Positions 1 through 11,982 of a DNA stretch of 49,788 bases are shown here, in pieces. A program made the translations under genes and the position numbers. Source of the DNA: Conidiobolus incongruus B7586 (Eukaryota > Entomophthoromycota > Entomophthoromycetes > Entomophthorales > Conidiobolaceae); contig JNEM01014966.1 in NCBI GenBank assembly GCA_000697335.1, forward strand, positions 1 to 49,788, in the 5' to 3' direction. The stretch's first letter is position 1; each line of letters opens with the position of its first letter. The notes under the pieces were generated by a model. It was given only the letters and a program-made list of their open reading frames with translations, was not told where the DNA came from and made no database searches.

Positions 1-615
1 ATTTCTATTATTTAAAATTGAAAGAAATTTTTTATAATAAAAGATTGATAATATTTTTAAAATTAAAAATTATAAAATAAACAAATAAAAAAAATAAAAA
101 GTTTTAAAATTTAAATTAATAATTATTTATTTATTTATCATATTATTTATTTTTAAGAAAAATATTTGATGATATAATTCTTAAGTATAGTTTATTATTA
201 TTAATAAATTAATATAAAAAATATATAATATAAAAATATTTATATAATCCAATTCAAAAAATATTATAATAATTTTCATATTTATAATATAATTTTTTAT
301 ATATAATTAAGCTCAACTCTAGTATAATTGATGAGCCTATAAAATTAATATTTTTAAATATAAAATGAAATAGAATTTAAAATAACTATAGTTAAATAAA
401 ACTTATTGATAAAATAACCCTACACTACTAAGGTTTTTATTTTTTAAAAAAAAACAAAATAAAATATTAATTTAAATTATAATATTATCTTAAAATAATT
501 ATGAAATTTTTCAATTATATTTTTCTATATATATTTTTATTTCCAAAATAAAATAATATATAATATAAATAAATAAATATAAAGTATTAAATTATATATT
601 GATATATAATATAAT
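1..615. other. AT-rich intergenic DNA, no gene seen
   Basis: No coding potential is visible on either strand; the stretch is runs of A and T with frequent stops. Around 381-412 there is a short segment resembling one near 1242 and another near 44365 (core AAAATAACTAT.GTTAAATAAA), so part of it probably belongs to the degenerate dispersed repeat described at 1040-2210. Confidence 0.6.
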
Positions 616-864
616 TGAAAGGGATAATATAACCCCTTGTCCCAAGAACTAGTGATATTCTAGAAAATTCACTTTATAAGCCACAGTTTAGTGAGTTTGA
701 AATATTTAAACCATCTGACTTTCCTAAATAAACCCTCTCCTCTACTTCTATTAACTTTAACTTTACTCTTTCTTTATCTTTTACTTATCTTTTTGGCTTT
801 TTTGCCTAATATTTCTTATCCTTTTACAGGATTCCCCCCAATGGGGCAAGTTTAAACCCCAACA
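616..864 (-). repeat. Candidate solo LTR, 249 bp
   Basis: This block is clearly richer in GC than the DNA around it. It starts with TG and ends with CA, and it is flanked by TAAT at 612-615 and 865-868, a plausible 4-bp target duplication. Read on the minus strand it begins TGTTGGGG, which is typical of LTR retrotransposon ends, and carries a TATA-like CTTATAAAG about two thirds of the way along. A GC-rich near-palindrome (CCCCATTGGGG) lies near that 5' end. No internal region is attached, so it is best read as a fossil solo LTR. It is not similar to the 400-bp LTRs at 20065 and 25384, so it would be a second family. A 4-bp duplication in such AT-rich DNA could be chance. Confidence 0.5.
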
Positions 865-1039
865 TAATACTATAATAATATAATTCAAAGATTTGTAATT
901 TTTTTAATTGAGCTAATATATAATATTAATCAATTATAGTTTTATATTTTAATATTATTAAAACAACCATAGATCTTTTGGAAAGTATTAAAGTTTACAA
1001 ATAGTTTATTATGAAGATATTCAATCTAAATCTATTTTT

Positions 1040-2210
1040 TATTGTTAATTCAATAATTTAAAATTTATTAAAATATAAAAAATTAATTTTTATAGTTATT
1101 TTTATATTAATATAAAAAAAATGTTTAAATATACTTATTTTATTTATATTAACAAATTATCAAAGTATTGTAATATTAGCTATATAGGTATATTATATAT
1201 ATATATATATATCTTATAACTTAGCTAAAGCTTAAAAAAAGTTAAAATAACTATAGCTAAATAAAATTATTAAGATATAATTCAAAATTAAAGCTTTTTA
1301 TAATAGATTGTTAAAATTAATTTATGTTAATTTCCTTTGAATAATTTTTTAATCAAATATAAATCAAAAAATTTATTGAATTTAAATTAAATATATTATT
1401 TATAAGTAAATATTAATTACTCTAATATATTATAATAGTAAATAATATTCTTATTTAATCTATAAACGAAAATTAATCAATATTTAGATTTATAATATTT
1501 TTTTTAAATAAATTTATATTTAATTAGTGTTTTTAATAAAATTTAAAATTATTAATTATTAATTATGTTATATAATAATTATAAAAATATATATAATTTA
1601 TAAAAAATTTTGTAATTAAAAATGATTGGGAAAAAATGCCATATTTAATATACTCAATAGAATATAACTTATACTATCCTAGTGTTGGAAACTAAGATAG
1701 TTATATTAATTTATTTTATAGAGTTAGAATAACTTGGGTAGTTCAGATAAACAAATTAAAGAGTTAACTATTAATTTTATAAAATTAATTTTATATGGCT
1801 ATAAAAGTACATGATTTTAATAAGATAAGATTTAGATAGTTAAAATAAGATAGAATAAGGAGTAAATTATGGGAAAGTTTAGATAAAAAGATAGAAGTAT
1901 AAGTAGTTATTAAAAGGAATATGACATAACTTATAATGGTAATTGTTATAGGTAATTAAAAGATATGCTTGCAAGAAAAAATTCTACAATTCAATTTAAT
2001 TAATTTATAAAATATTAAATTTTAGTTTTAAATAAAAAAATTGTAAGTTTAAAAAGTATGTTAAAAACATAATAAAAAGTTATTAATAATAAAAGAATTA
2101 ATTTTATTTATTTATTTTTAATTATATATTACAAATTATATTAAAATAGTATTTTAGAAATGTACCATTATTTAAAATCTGAAGTAATAATATAAGTTTT
2201 TTACAATTTT
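1040..2210. repeat. Degenerate dispersed repeat, copy A
   Basis: Segments of this region recur in the same order at 44100-45085. Shared blocks include AAAATTATCAA.ATACTTT-like DNA near 1150, AGTTAAAATAACTAT near 1240, GTGTTTTTAAT near 1530, TTATATAATAATTATAAAA near 1567, and a long block near 1975-2110 that includes AAAAAGTTATTAAT. Identity looks moderate and is interrupted by small indels; roughly 1630-1960 aligns poorly. Neither copy has a usable reading frame or clear terminal repeats, so the element class is unknown. Confidence 0.5.
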
Positions 2211-2336
2211 AATTATAAAAAACAATATAAATATAGTAGTATTGAACTAATGATATTATTGTTATTATTCTATAGATGATAGATTTATGATATATAATAT
2301 TTAATATAAAAAACTCAATTTTTTATTAAATAAGTT

Positions 2337-4015
2337 TCACCACTTGGTACCCAATCCCACATTTGCCGTTACAGTATTTTCAACTGGTTTATAATCTGTT
2401 ACAATATAATTGACATCGCCTGAAGTAGGCTTCCAGTCCTGATCCAAAGCCAATAGCCAAGGGTTTAGGTGGGGCAGACTTGGGAAGGGATTCATTTCTG
2501 AGTATTTCATTAACATTTGGGATGTCCAGTCCTTGCCTTGTAGTGTCTCGTGTTTGGATTGGCCGCCCCCATTAATACAACCGGAGGGACATGCCATGAT
2601 TTCGACGTAGTCGTATTGATTTGCACGATTGGTCTTGGCTTTTCGGATGATATTTTGAATATTGCGGAAGCCGTAAGCTAAGGAGAATTTGATGAGGGTT
2701 TGGTCACCATTCAATAAGCTAAATTCTTGATAGTCGGTGTTGCGGATGGTTTTAACTGAGATGTTTTGTGATTCTGGAACGTTGACATCAATATTAAAGA
2801 GTTGCTGAGCAGCGTATTGCATGATATAATGCAAGTAACCTCCCGTCGTGGATGATGATAAAGAATAGAGATGGGGATTGGTGGGGTAATAGGACCATTT
2901 GGGATCTATATTCTGGGGAATATTGGATAATTTTGATAATGGAGAATCCATCACATCCTCTATACTCTCATCCCATTGGAATCCCTTCTCCTGGATCATT
3001 TTCTCAATTTCTGTAGTAGTTAAAACACAGTCCACATCTCTGGTTGAATAAAGATCATTGTAGAAATCCTCGCGACTTGCCTCCAATTTCTTATCATAGC
3101 ATGGCATTACAGTCACGTGGTAGATTTGATTAGGTGTTAAATTAATTTTTGACCCGTACCAATATTTTACAAGTGATCCTACGATCTGTTGAGGCGATTT
3201 AATCTTACTGATATGGGGCAATATGAAACCATGCGTCTTTTCAGCATAACAAATCCAACCTGGACATAGTGAACTAAGGATTGGGAAGTTGAGAGGTGTG
3301 GTATTGATAGGATTGGTAGGATTTTGACGATGACGATAATTTTCTACGAATTCTTGAGCACTATAAACGAGTGATAGATCTCTACCAAGAGTCACATCGA
3401 ATACTTGGTCAACTCCTAATAAGTGAAAGAATCTGACCAAATTGGATACAATCTAGAATTCATAATATTCATTAAATTATATACACTAAAAAACTGTCAA
3501 TCTTTACCTTTTGACTATTAACATTAAATTTAGCAGCCAAATTAGCGAAAACTTGAGGAGCAATGGACACCACAACATGCTGAATAGAATGATTAGGATC
3601 CAATTTATGTTCCAAAGCTTTATAAAGCTCCAAATGACTTTGTAAACTCACTAAAATGGATTCTGCTGTGGTAATGCATCCGCTACATATAAAATGAATA
3701 TTATGTTGGGGATACTTAATTAAAATAATTACCTGCAAGCTAAACAGTCATTCAAATCGATAGTTGCTTTTTCAAGCTTTTGGCTTTCTCCGTTAACTAC
3801 TTCGAAGACGTCACCTTCGTCTAATTGAATAACAGTCTAAAATGTTAATTAGTTATATATAATACAAGTAATTTAACATTATTTACTTTAGCGAGACCTC
3901 TCTTCTTTTCAGGGTCCTTAGATTCTTTAATAGTTTCAACAGGTTTAATACAAACTTGACTCGGTGTAATATGATCGTCTAAATCGGTTAATTTTAAGCC
4001 TCCAGAAAATGACAT
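2337..4015 (-). CDS. NAR1: Cytosolic Fe-S cluster assembly factor NAR1 (iron-hydrogenase-like)
   Basis: Four exons on the minus strand: 3887-4015, 3733-3836, 3508-3682 and 2337-3452, giving 507 residues; all three introns are 50-55 nt and GT-AG. Nar1 is a late factor of the CIA pathway that links the early scaffold to the targeting complex. The N-terminal 4Fe-4S site is visible as Cys22 plus C74-x2-C77-x2-C80 (CLACSGC), the second part being rebuilt across the second intron. The hydrogenase-like half shows CPGWICYAEKTHG, MPCYDKKLEASR and ACPSGCINGGGQ, the conserved cluster-ligand blocks of the family. The length fits fungal Nar1 (about 490-600). The protein ends in Trp, as Nar1 proteins usually do, and the C-terminal aromatic residue is known to matter for CIA targeting. 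It is divergent from SLX9 with about 590 bp between starts. Confidence 0.95.
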
Positions 4016-4607
4016 CTTTTTATATATGATAATAAATTATGTATACAATTCTGTGTTAGGATACTGATAGGTAAATTTTTATAAATTTTATTTTGATCTA
4101 TATCAGATTATGGGAATTTTTGATTAATAATCTTAAACAACAATGTGATTAAATAATTAATGATAAAGTAATGATCAAATCATATGATATTAGTCAATTG
4201 ATTAGATAAAAATCTAAACTATTTTTTTATCTTATTGATCATAAATAATCACAAACTCTAAGATAAAATTAGTATTATACCAAAAATTATTTGTTTAAAG
4301 TTTTCAGTTAATTTTTGGCGAATTAATAATCAATCTAATAATCAATAATACAAGATTAAAACAATTACAATTAAATCATATTATAGTACCATTACAAATA
4401 TCTATAAATTATAATTTACATATCTATAATCTTTTATATTTTTCATCATTTTCTTCTATGTTTTTTAAACATAATAATTTTTCAAAATTTTCACAAATTA
4501 ATTCATCAATTACAACCATCGAGGTTAATATCCCATAAAACTATTTTATCTAATACAGAACTTAAAACAGATTGTAAATAATTTTCAAAATATATAACAA
4601 TTGAAAA
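4016..4607. promoter_or_regulatory. Divergent intergenic promoter region of NAR1 and SLX9
   Basis: This 592-bp gap separates the two start codons and must hold both promoters. It is AT-rich, with several TAATCAAT and ATTGAT repeats, but I see no convincing TATA or CCAAT element. Confidence 0.5.
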
Positions 4608-5271
4608 ATGGGCAAAGGATCTTCAAGAACTAAAAAATTAGATCAAAAGGTATTAAGAAATTAACTTCTAAAAAAATATTATATATTAAAAAATAAATAA
4701 ATAAATTTATTATTTATGATAAAAAATTATTCAACAGCTTATTAAAATATTTTATAGAATTCTAAAGATAAATCCTTATCAGTTCGTAAGTTAAATAATT
4801 TACCAACCAATATTACCAAAAAGGAGAAACGTATTGCCAAGCATAAAAAATGGGTTCAAAGTAAAATTTACATAATACTCAATAATTTGATTTCGTATTA
4901 ATATTCTATTTAGCTATTGAAGAGAAACTTCAAAAACAAAAACCTCAGGAGAAAGATCTTTTGAACATATCGGCATTGAAGGATTCTTTATTTGGGATCG
5001 AAGAGTCGATGACCACTCAGAAGAGTGTGTACTCCAAGAGAGAGAATGTATTTTTAAACTTAAATCATAAGGTGGCTACTCAGGCTGGTAAAAAGAATAC
5101 CAAGTAAGTCTTAATACAACATTTTATATAAATTATGATTAATTGGTTTTTTATAGTCAAAAGGAAATGGAAAGATTTAGTCAAGTATTGCAACTCAATC
5201 ATTTTAAATCCAATCCTACAGGTGTTGTTAAATTACACTTGCAGAACACTTTGAAGAGTATTAAGAAATAG
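4608..5271 (+). CDS. SLX9: Ribosome biogenesis protein SLX9
   Basis: Four exons, 4608-4649, 4758-4860, 4914-5103 and 5157-5271, encode 149 residues. SLX9/FAM207 proteins associate with pre-40S particles and are needed for efficient ITS1 processing and export of small-subunit precursors. The N-terminus begins MGKGSSRTKK, followed by a basic segment (KKEKRIAKHKKW) and an acidic, helix-forming middle. The C-terminus carries the family signature ERFSQVL...F.SNPTGV...LHLQNTL at about residues 118-146. The first exon has only 14 codons, and the first intron (108 nt) is long for this window. The rest of the length and the basic N-terminus match the family well. The call rests on the C-terminal signature. 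Confidence 0.85.
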
Positions 5272-7090
5272 GAGGGGTTTATTATTAAATTATTTATTAA
5301 TAATAATAGAATTAAAGTCACCATTATTTTTATAATATATAATAACATTATCGATTTTATTTTTTGCTTTCGTATAAACATATATAGATTTAAAAATTAA
5401 TAACCTTATATATTATTTTTATTGATTGGTAAAATGTGATATTCTTAAATTTAATATGAATCTAATATAGATTATTATATTCAATAAGTAAAAAATAAAC
5501 ATCAAATTATTAAAAGCATTACATCGATTATAATTTTAAAATTTTTTGAAAACCTTTTCAATATCAATGACTCTAATTTTAAATTCAAAATGATAATTTC
5601 TATATATCTGATATTCAACAAAAATATAAAGTTTTATATAATAATATTTATTTGAAATTTAATAAAATGGTTTTAATTTATCAAAACTAACCAGAATAAC
5701 TATATACCCATTAATATATATTAATCAAACTCTAATTAATTTTTAATTCGCTTAATATTACAATTTTAATCAGGATACAATTTTCCAAAATAATAAAAAA
5801 ATTAAATAGATTAAAATATGATATATATATTCTTTGATTTTTTAAGATTAGAATTAAAATTTTTATTTACAAAGTTTAACATGGTTTAATATATAAAGTC
5901 AGTTTATTATTATTATTATTTTATTGTTTATTAGTGTGAAATTTTTTCAAAATCAATGTCATATATTAAAATTTTAAGGCCAGTTTATAATAATCATGTA
6001 TTAAGAGATACAAATAAGAATATTTTTTGAAAATATTATTTAGTCATATAAAAATTTGACTATTATGTTATAATACAATTTGAATCAATTTTATTGATTA
6101 CTATTCGCAATATTTTCAATCCTATAAATAATATGATTGTTTTATAGCTTATTTCAAACCACGTATATTTCTTAATAATAGTTTCATTTAATTATTTATA
6201 TATCGTCTAATCATATCATCATGCTAAAAATTATTAATACTGATTCAAAGTTATGTAATAGGTAATAGATATTATCACGAACAAGCTCCATAAATCAATG
6301 TGATTAAAATATATATTAAAAATTATTAGTTATATTTTATATTTTTTTTCTTCTATAATTTAAAGAATAACCCTTCATCTTTAATCAATTCTCGTAATAT
6401 TACAATAATAATATTTAAATAAAAAATTAAGGGTTATCTATACATTGTTTAAGTTATTTTCTTTCTTTAGATATTGTACCAAAAATGAAATTTCGACTTT
6501 AAGAATAACCATGGTATACTTGATATCAAATCAGTATAAAATATTGATCAGGAAACTTATTTTGCAATATTTAATATATAAATATTCAAATATCAATAGT
6601 ATAAAATGGATATTTTACCTTCTAAATTTGGGAATCATGTGCCGCAAATTCTTTAGAATCCCATTTAATCTCTGAGTGATAAACTCAAATATTAATATTA
6701 ATATATTAACTAGCTATTGGATAATAAAATATATTACCTTAGTAAAATAATTTGAATATTTTTATTTAAAACAATGTAATTTAAATCATTCATTATTATA
6801 GATAAAGTTTAATATTTTAAAATGATAATTTTTATCCCAAAATATTAAATTCAAAATATTTGTATTAAATGGATACTACTGGGTTAGTTTGATGTTTGGT
6901 GACACTTTCATTTGTTACTCATTCAATCTATAGCCTCTCTCCTGAATCTGATTGGCTTATCTCAACCCAACAAATCTCCTCATAAGAATTTTCAATTTGG
7001 CTAATAAACCAATTCAATTATAAATTTTTTTTCTCTCAATCTTTTGTTATTCAAATCAATAATCCCATAGCCAATTGAATTCATCATTAA
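5272..7090. other. AT-rich intergenic DNA, no gene seen
   Basis: No supported gene. A 76-codon open frame at 6445-6675 has the Ile/Leu/Lys/Asn composition expected of random AT-rich DNA. From about 6890 the GC content rises toward the promoter of the next gene. Confidence 0.5.
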
Positions 7091-7107
7091 AAAAGCTTAT
7101 TCCTATG

Positions 7108-7154
7108 ATTGGCCGACCTCCGCTACATCTCACGTGATTTTCACTATAAAAAGG
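7108..7154 (+). promoter_or_regulatory. Core promoter with CCAAT box, E-box and TATA box
   Basis: An inverted CCAAT (ATTGG, 7108-7112), the palindrome CACGTG (7131-7136) and TATAAAAAGG (7145-7154) lie in a GC-richer island about 250 bp before the TFIIB-like start codon. Further inverted CCAAT boxes occur at 6951-6955 and 7168-7172. The spacing predicts transcription starting near 7175-7185 and a 5' leader of about 220 nt. CACGTG is the classic site for Cbf1/Pho4/USF-type bHLH factors; which factor binds here is unknown. Confidence 0.6.
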
Positions 7155-7399
7155 CATGGGGCAACGGATTGGACTTTGAATATATTCTGTATTTTTGTTT
7201 CAATAAAGCTTTGCTCAATAAAAAATCTATCAAGAACTGCTTATCTCACTTAGTACTGTTTTCCTAAACTAGTTACACGTGGAAGCCTCTTAATATCTGT
7301 TTAAACACCTATATTTAAGCACCTCACTCTTACTGAATTTTTATCCGCCCATTCCTTCCTATCTACTTTGTAATTCTACTACTGTTTAATCCTTATAGA

Positions 7400-9337
7400 A
7401 TGGCCGAAAAAGCTAGAACCAGTTATATATCTGAAGGCATTGATTGGCCACGCGAAGATAGCTATGTATCGTCGTCCCGAGGCCATATGCATCCGAGGGA
7501 ATTGTTCCAGAGCTCCGTATTCCCATTCTCTCGCTTAAGCTCACAATCAAGCGTATCAAAAGAAATCTCCGGCTCGGGTTTACATAACGATAACTCCGAT
7601 GGTGATATGAACTCGTCTCAAGGAAGTATTAACTCTAACATTCTCACTTTTCCTCCTCCGCATCCTTCCAAGTTTGAACCTAACATTATCAAATCTTCAA
7701 ATCATTCTTCTCAAGGTATGATTCTTTTTTATCTTTAATTTTTCATTTCATAACAAATTTGATATCAACTTATAACTTTTTCTTATTTAGGTGAATATAA
7801 TTCTTCCCTTCAATTGCCTCCTTTAAACAAAAATACCCCAGGCAAATCTAATTTTGAGACTCCACCAACATCCCAAATTAAGCCTGCATATATCTGGGAT
7901 CCCGATACCCTTCCACCATTGTATCCACCTCCCTCGGAAGAAAAGCCTATAAAATTCCCACAAATGGCATCCCCTCCCTCTACACTACCTTCCACCATGC
8001 CATCTAACCAAAAAGAAGATGTTATTTCTAAATTCAATATCAACAATGATGAATATGAAGCAGCGTTAGCTCTTCAGAGTTTAATGCGCCATTATAATAA
8101 TAATCCCGTGAAACATGAGCCAAATGAGAAACTTCTTTCTTCTCAACCATCGGTAAAAGATGAATATCATTCAGTCAATAGCTCACAAACAAATATGGGC
8201 TCATATCATGAGTACAGTCAACATAAATCAAGAACTCCAACCCCCTCCTATCCTTCCAATCATGTTGTTGACATTGTTCCAGTTCATTCTAATCGTTCAT
8301 CTCCTACTGAGATTGACCCTGTAAATGATGATGAATCTCCCACTCAATCTCTAGCAGAATCTCAAGAAATAAGTGCTCCAGCTACAGGTAAGAAGAAGAC
8401 TAATAATAATTATAAGAGATCCAAATCAAAAACATCATCTGGTTCTGCTGCCGGAACAACTCATGAAGAAGATTCATTCCAGTGGCAAGCATTGAATATC
8501 CCTGATTCACTTTGGGAAGAAGCTCTTAACACTTATGATCGTGTTAAAACACATAAATCACTATTGGTAATAATACCATGACCAAACAGCCAGTACGCCT
8601 TTACTAAATTATTATTGATTACAGAGTCGTCAGACATCGAGAAGACACAATGCCGCTTTGGCATCAATTGTTATTATACTGTGTCGTAAGCGTGGATTAC
8701 CCCGCACATTTACTGAAATATGTACTATGACTGGCGTATCAAAGAGGGAAATTGGAACATTTTATAAATTAATGTTATCAATACTTGAAGTTGATGGAAC
8801 TGAAGTTCAAAGACTATGTCCGGAGCAATTTATGGTAAGAGCTTCGAAATCAAATTTGGGATACCAAATATATTAATACTTTACTATTAGAAACGTTGGT
8901 GTCAAGCACTCGTAATTCCTGAGGCTATAACCAACACTGCTATCAGAGTACTCCAGGAAGCTGATAAGCTTGGCATTTCCACAGGCAAATGCCCTAATAG
9001 CTCATGCGCAGCCAGTATTTGGTTGACTGTTAGATATTACAATGCTTACATAGAGAATTTCATCCAAAGCCGAGCTCATTTATTTGAAAGTGGTAAGCAT
9101 TATGTTGAGCCAGTTCTTTGTGAATTGAAAGATGTTGCAGAAGTTACTGGTGTAGCAATGGCTACTGTGAATAATAGTTTTAGGAATCTGCTGCCACATC
9201 GCTTTAAATTACTACCTCTTGAGGCATTGGATGAATTAATGAGCTCACAAGTCCGAACAAGGCTACCATTAATTGAACCCTCTATCAGTGATAAGCATAA
9301 TAGATCATCATCGCCCGTTATTGTTGATAGTCTTTGA
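7400..9337 (+). CDS. TFIIB-like protein: two cyclin folds, no zinc ribbon
   Basis: Exons 7400-7715, 7791-8566, 8625-8834 and 8891-9337 give 582 residues. Residues about 345-434 form a first TFIIB-type cyclin repeat, with NAALASIVIILCRKRGLPRT and then FTEICTMTGVSKREIG, very like the TFIIB core 'PRTFKEI...VSKKEIG'. A second repeat covers about 435-560, with LGISTGKCPNSSCAASIWLT and a late helix ending ATVNNSFRNLLP. A roughly 20-residue insertion sits between the helices of repeat two. The first 364 residues are Ser/Pro/Asn-rich, look disordered and contain no cysteine, so the N-terminal zinc ribbon that lets TFIIB dock on RNA polymerase II cannot be present. True TFIIB is about 320-350 residues. 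I therefore read this as a TFIIB/BRF-related paralogue with a transcription-factor-like N-tail, not the general factor. AATAAA follows the stop at about 9366. Confidence 0.75.
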
Positions 9338-10624
9338 AAATTTAACTAATCTCTTCCCAATCCGTAAATAAATATTATAATTAAAAAATACAATATTTTT
9401 ACCTGTATTGTTTTTGTATTATATAAAATTATTTACATATAAAGTTTGGTTTAAATATAATGCCAATTATTAACTTGTTTAACATATTTCAATATTTAAA
9501 TGCATAAATTAAAAATAATCTATTCAATCAATTTGTACAAATTTTGAAAATTATGAAGTATATTGTTAAAATTCTTAAATTTTGATCAAGATATATTAAC
9601 AATTAATTTAACTTTGCAGAACTATTTAATTTTTCTATAAATCTATTTGAAAACCTTTAAAATATATTAATTAATAACTATTTTAATTAGCCTTACAAGA
9701 ATGAGTTCAAAATGGAATAATAAGAATATTTAAAAATAACTATGTGATTATATTTGGTCGAAATAATACAAATAAAATATGCTAAATGAACTTAAATAAT
9801 GACAAAAAATTATCTTAAAATATATAATATAAATTTGAATAAATCAAATTTAATGTACTAATTCCAAATTTCAAAAATAGTTTTTATTAAAATTACATAA
9901 ATAAAACTAAATATTTAATCTAATATTAGAGAAGTACCTTTTTAGTTTTGATTTTAGATCGTATATTTTATAATTTAATCAGAAAGGTACATGAAATATA
10001 ATTGACACTAATCATTACTATTCATATTCAAACCTGATAAATATACTATTTAGATTCATATAATTTTGACTATTGTAAAGTCATAAACGTATCACAATAT
10101 TAAAACGATATATTACTCTTTAAATTCACGAAATTAAAATCAGATAATATACGTAATATGATATACATTAAATAAAATTGACTAATAAAAATCACTTAAT
10201 AAATCAATTTGTGTGTATAATTAATTTCAATATAAAAAAAGATAAAGATATATTTGAAGTATCAGTGATTTGTACCAACAAATATATATATGATTTTTTT
10301 TAATGACTTAGCTGTACTAATAATACCAAATTGATTGATATTTTCATTTATTCAACAATCAATGTTGTTAATTATTATTAAATATTAATTGATTGATAAA
10401 GTCGATGCATAATTAAAGAATTAAAATCTATAAAAATAAGGATATAATAATGTACAAATTTCATAAGTGATATTGAACTTAAAAAATTAGCATTTATTTG
10501 ATGCCAAATAAAAAATTTTTATAGGGTGAAGAATTAAAATTGGTAAGAAGAAAAGGGGAGTAAAAATTAATATTATAGAATTAAAGAAAGTGGAACGAAA
10601 TAGGGAGGATATTATAAAGTCAAA
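9338..10624. other. Convergent intergenic DNA, no gene seen
   Basis: This gap separates the 3' ends of the TFIIB-like gene and the MAPKK gene. It is AT-rich throughout; I see no exon-like segment, RNA gene or repeat. Confidence 0.6.
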
Positions 10625-11982
10625 TTAATTGACCAAAGATTTTACCCAATTCTCGAGATTTGTTTTTTCGTTGGAGCTGTCTTTAACAAATGTAGTTTCC
10701 TATGAAATGTTTGATTAGTTTAATTTGGTTTGATTTAGGTATTGAAATTACCAGTAGAAGCTTAGGGGAAGGTCTTTCTGTTGGATCTTTAATAAGGCTA
10801 GATGATATCATGTTAAATAAGATTAAATTAATTAATTATAATTAACGATTACCATTTATCAACTAATTCTTTAAATTCTTCAGATAACTCACCCTCAGGA
10901 ACAGTTGGAGGAGGTTCATTTACAATAAATTCTAATAACTCAAAAACTGAAAGCCTAGAGCCATCAGGGGGGAATGGAAATTTTCCAAGTGCCAATTCTA
11001 GCAAGGTAATACCAAAACTCCACACATCCGATTTAACAGAATAGCTTTGTCCTTGAATACGCTCAGGCTATATCAAACGAATTTAAAATTAGTGACTTTG
11101 AAAATTTAGTAATTAAAAGTGACATACAGACATATAGGCACTAGTGCCTACGAAAGTATCAGCAATAGAGTTAATTAACTCTCCAGAAACGCCAAAATCA
11201 CATAGTTTAACTAAACCTTGAGTATTGATTAAGATATTGGAGGGTTTAACATCTAAAAATGAAAATTAGTTGATTATTAATTGTTTGATAATATTATTAA
11301 ATTTACCTCTATGAATAATCCTATGACTATCATATAAATAAATTAAACCATTTAAAACCTAAATAAAATATATATCAATAATTTGATTTTTTTTGAAATA
11401 TATAAACCATTACATCAGCTGCAATACTTCTCAAAACATTTAGAGGAATAGGACCAATTTTCTTATAGATAGAATCTAAAGAACTATAAAATAAATTAAT
11501 TTAAAGTTTTATAATGTTTTTCAAAAATAAAATTACCCTCCATCCATATATTCCATACATAAGGCAATATTACCCTGCTGAATAAAGGCGCCATAAAAGG
11601 ATATTATATTGGGATGGTTACAATCATGTAAAATTTGTAATTCTCTAATGATTTGTTTTCGTACATTGGTTTGAGCATCTACCCTAATTAGCTAAAATAT
11701 ATATAAATATAAGTAGATATTTTAAAATAAAAAGATAAGTAAAATCACCTTTTTAGCCATTATAGTTTTTGTCGGAATATGTAAAACTTTAGTAACAGTT
11801 CCTCCGTTTCCAGAGCCTATCTCGTTTAAATTTTGTAAATCTTCATTTCTCAAATCGAGTTTAAATTCTAATCCAAGTTCTAAAGCAGGTATTTCTGGAG
11901 GTGTTTTAGTTTCCTCTGCGGCGACTGCTTCGTTATTTAATTGTAACCCTTTAAAATTTTTCTTTTTACGAATTGTACTCAT
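10625..11982 (-). CDS. MAP kinase kinase, Ste7/Fuz7/Byr1 type
   Basis: Eight exons on the minus strand (11749-11982, 11537-11691, 11414-11483, 11307-11358, 11128-11252, 10853-11067, 10752-10797, 10625-10699) give 323 residues. It phosphorylates a MAPK on Thr and Tyr, probably in a mating/filamentation-type cascade. The N-terminus ([11 protein letters not shown], residues 5-15) looks like a MAPK-docking D-motif. The glycine loop is [10 protein letters not shown] (about 54-63), with catalytic Lys78 in MAKK. The catalytic loop is HRDVKPSN with Asp171, and DFG is at 189-191. The activation segment [20 protein letters not shown] carries the fungal S-x3-T pair at Ser199 and Thr203. The C-lobe ends [14 protein letters not shown]. 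The protein is short, with almost no tail on either side of the kinase domain. Two codons are split across introns (HRD-V and DK-C), which supports the splice choices. Confidence 0.92.

Noticed and set aside
6445-6675. 76-codon open frame before the TFIIB-like promoter
   Set aside because: Composition is that of random AT-rich DNA (Ile, Leu, Lys, Asn, Tyr), there is no family likeness, and no splice or promoter context supports it.
7810-8046. Open frame antisense to the TFIIB-like N-tail
   Set aside because: It is a shadow of the Pro/Ser-rich coding exon on the other strand.
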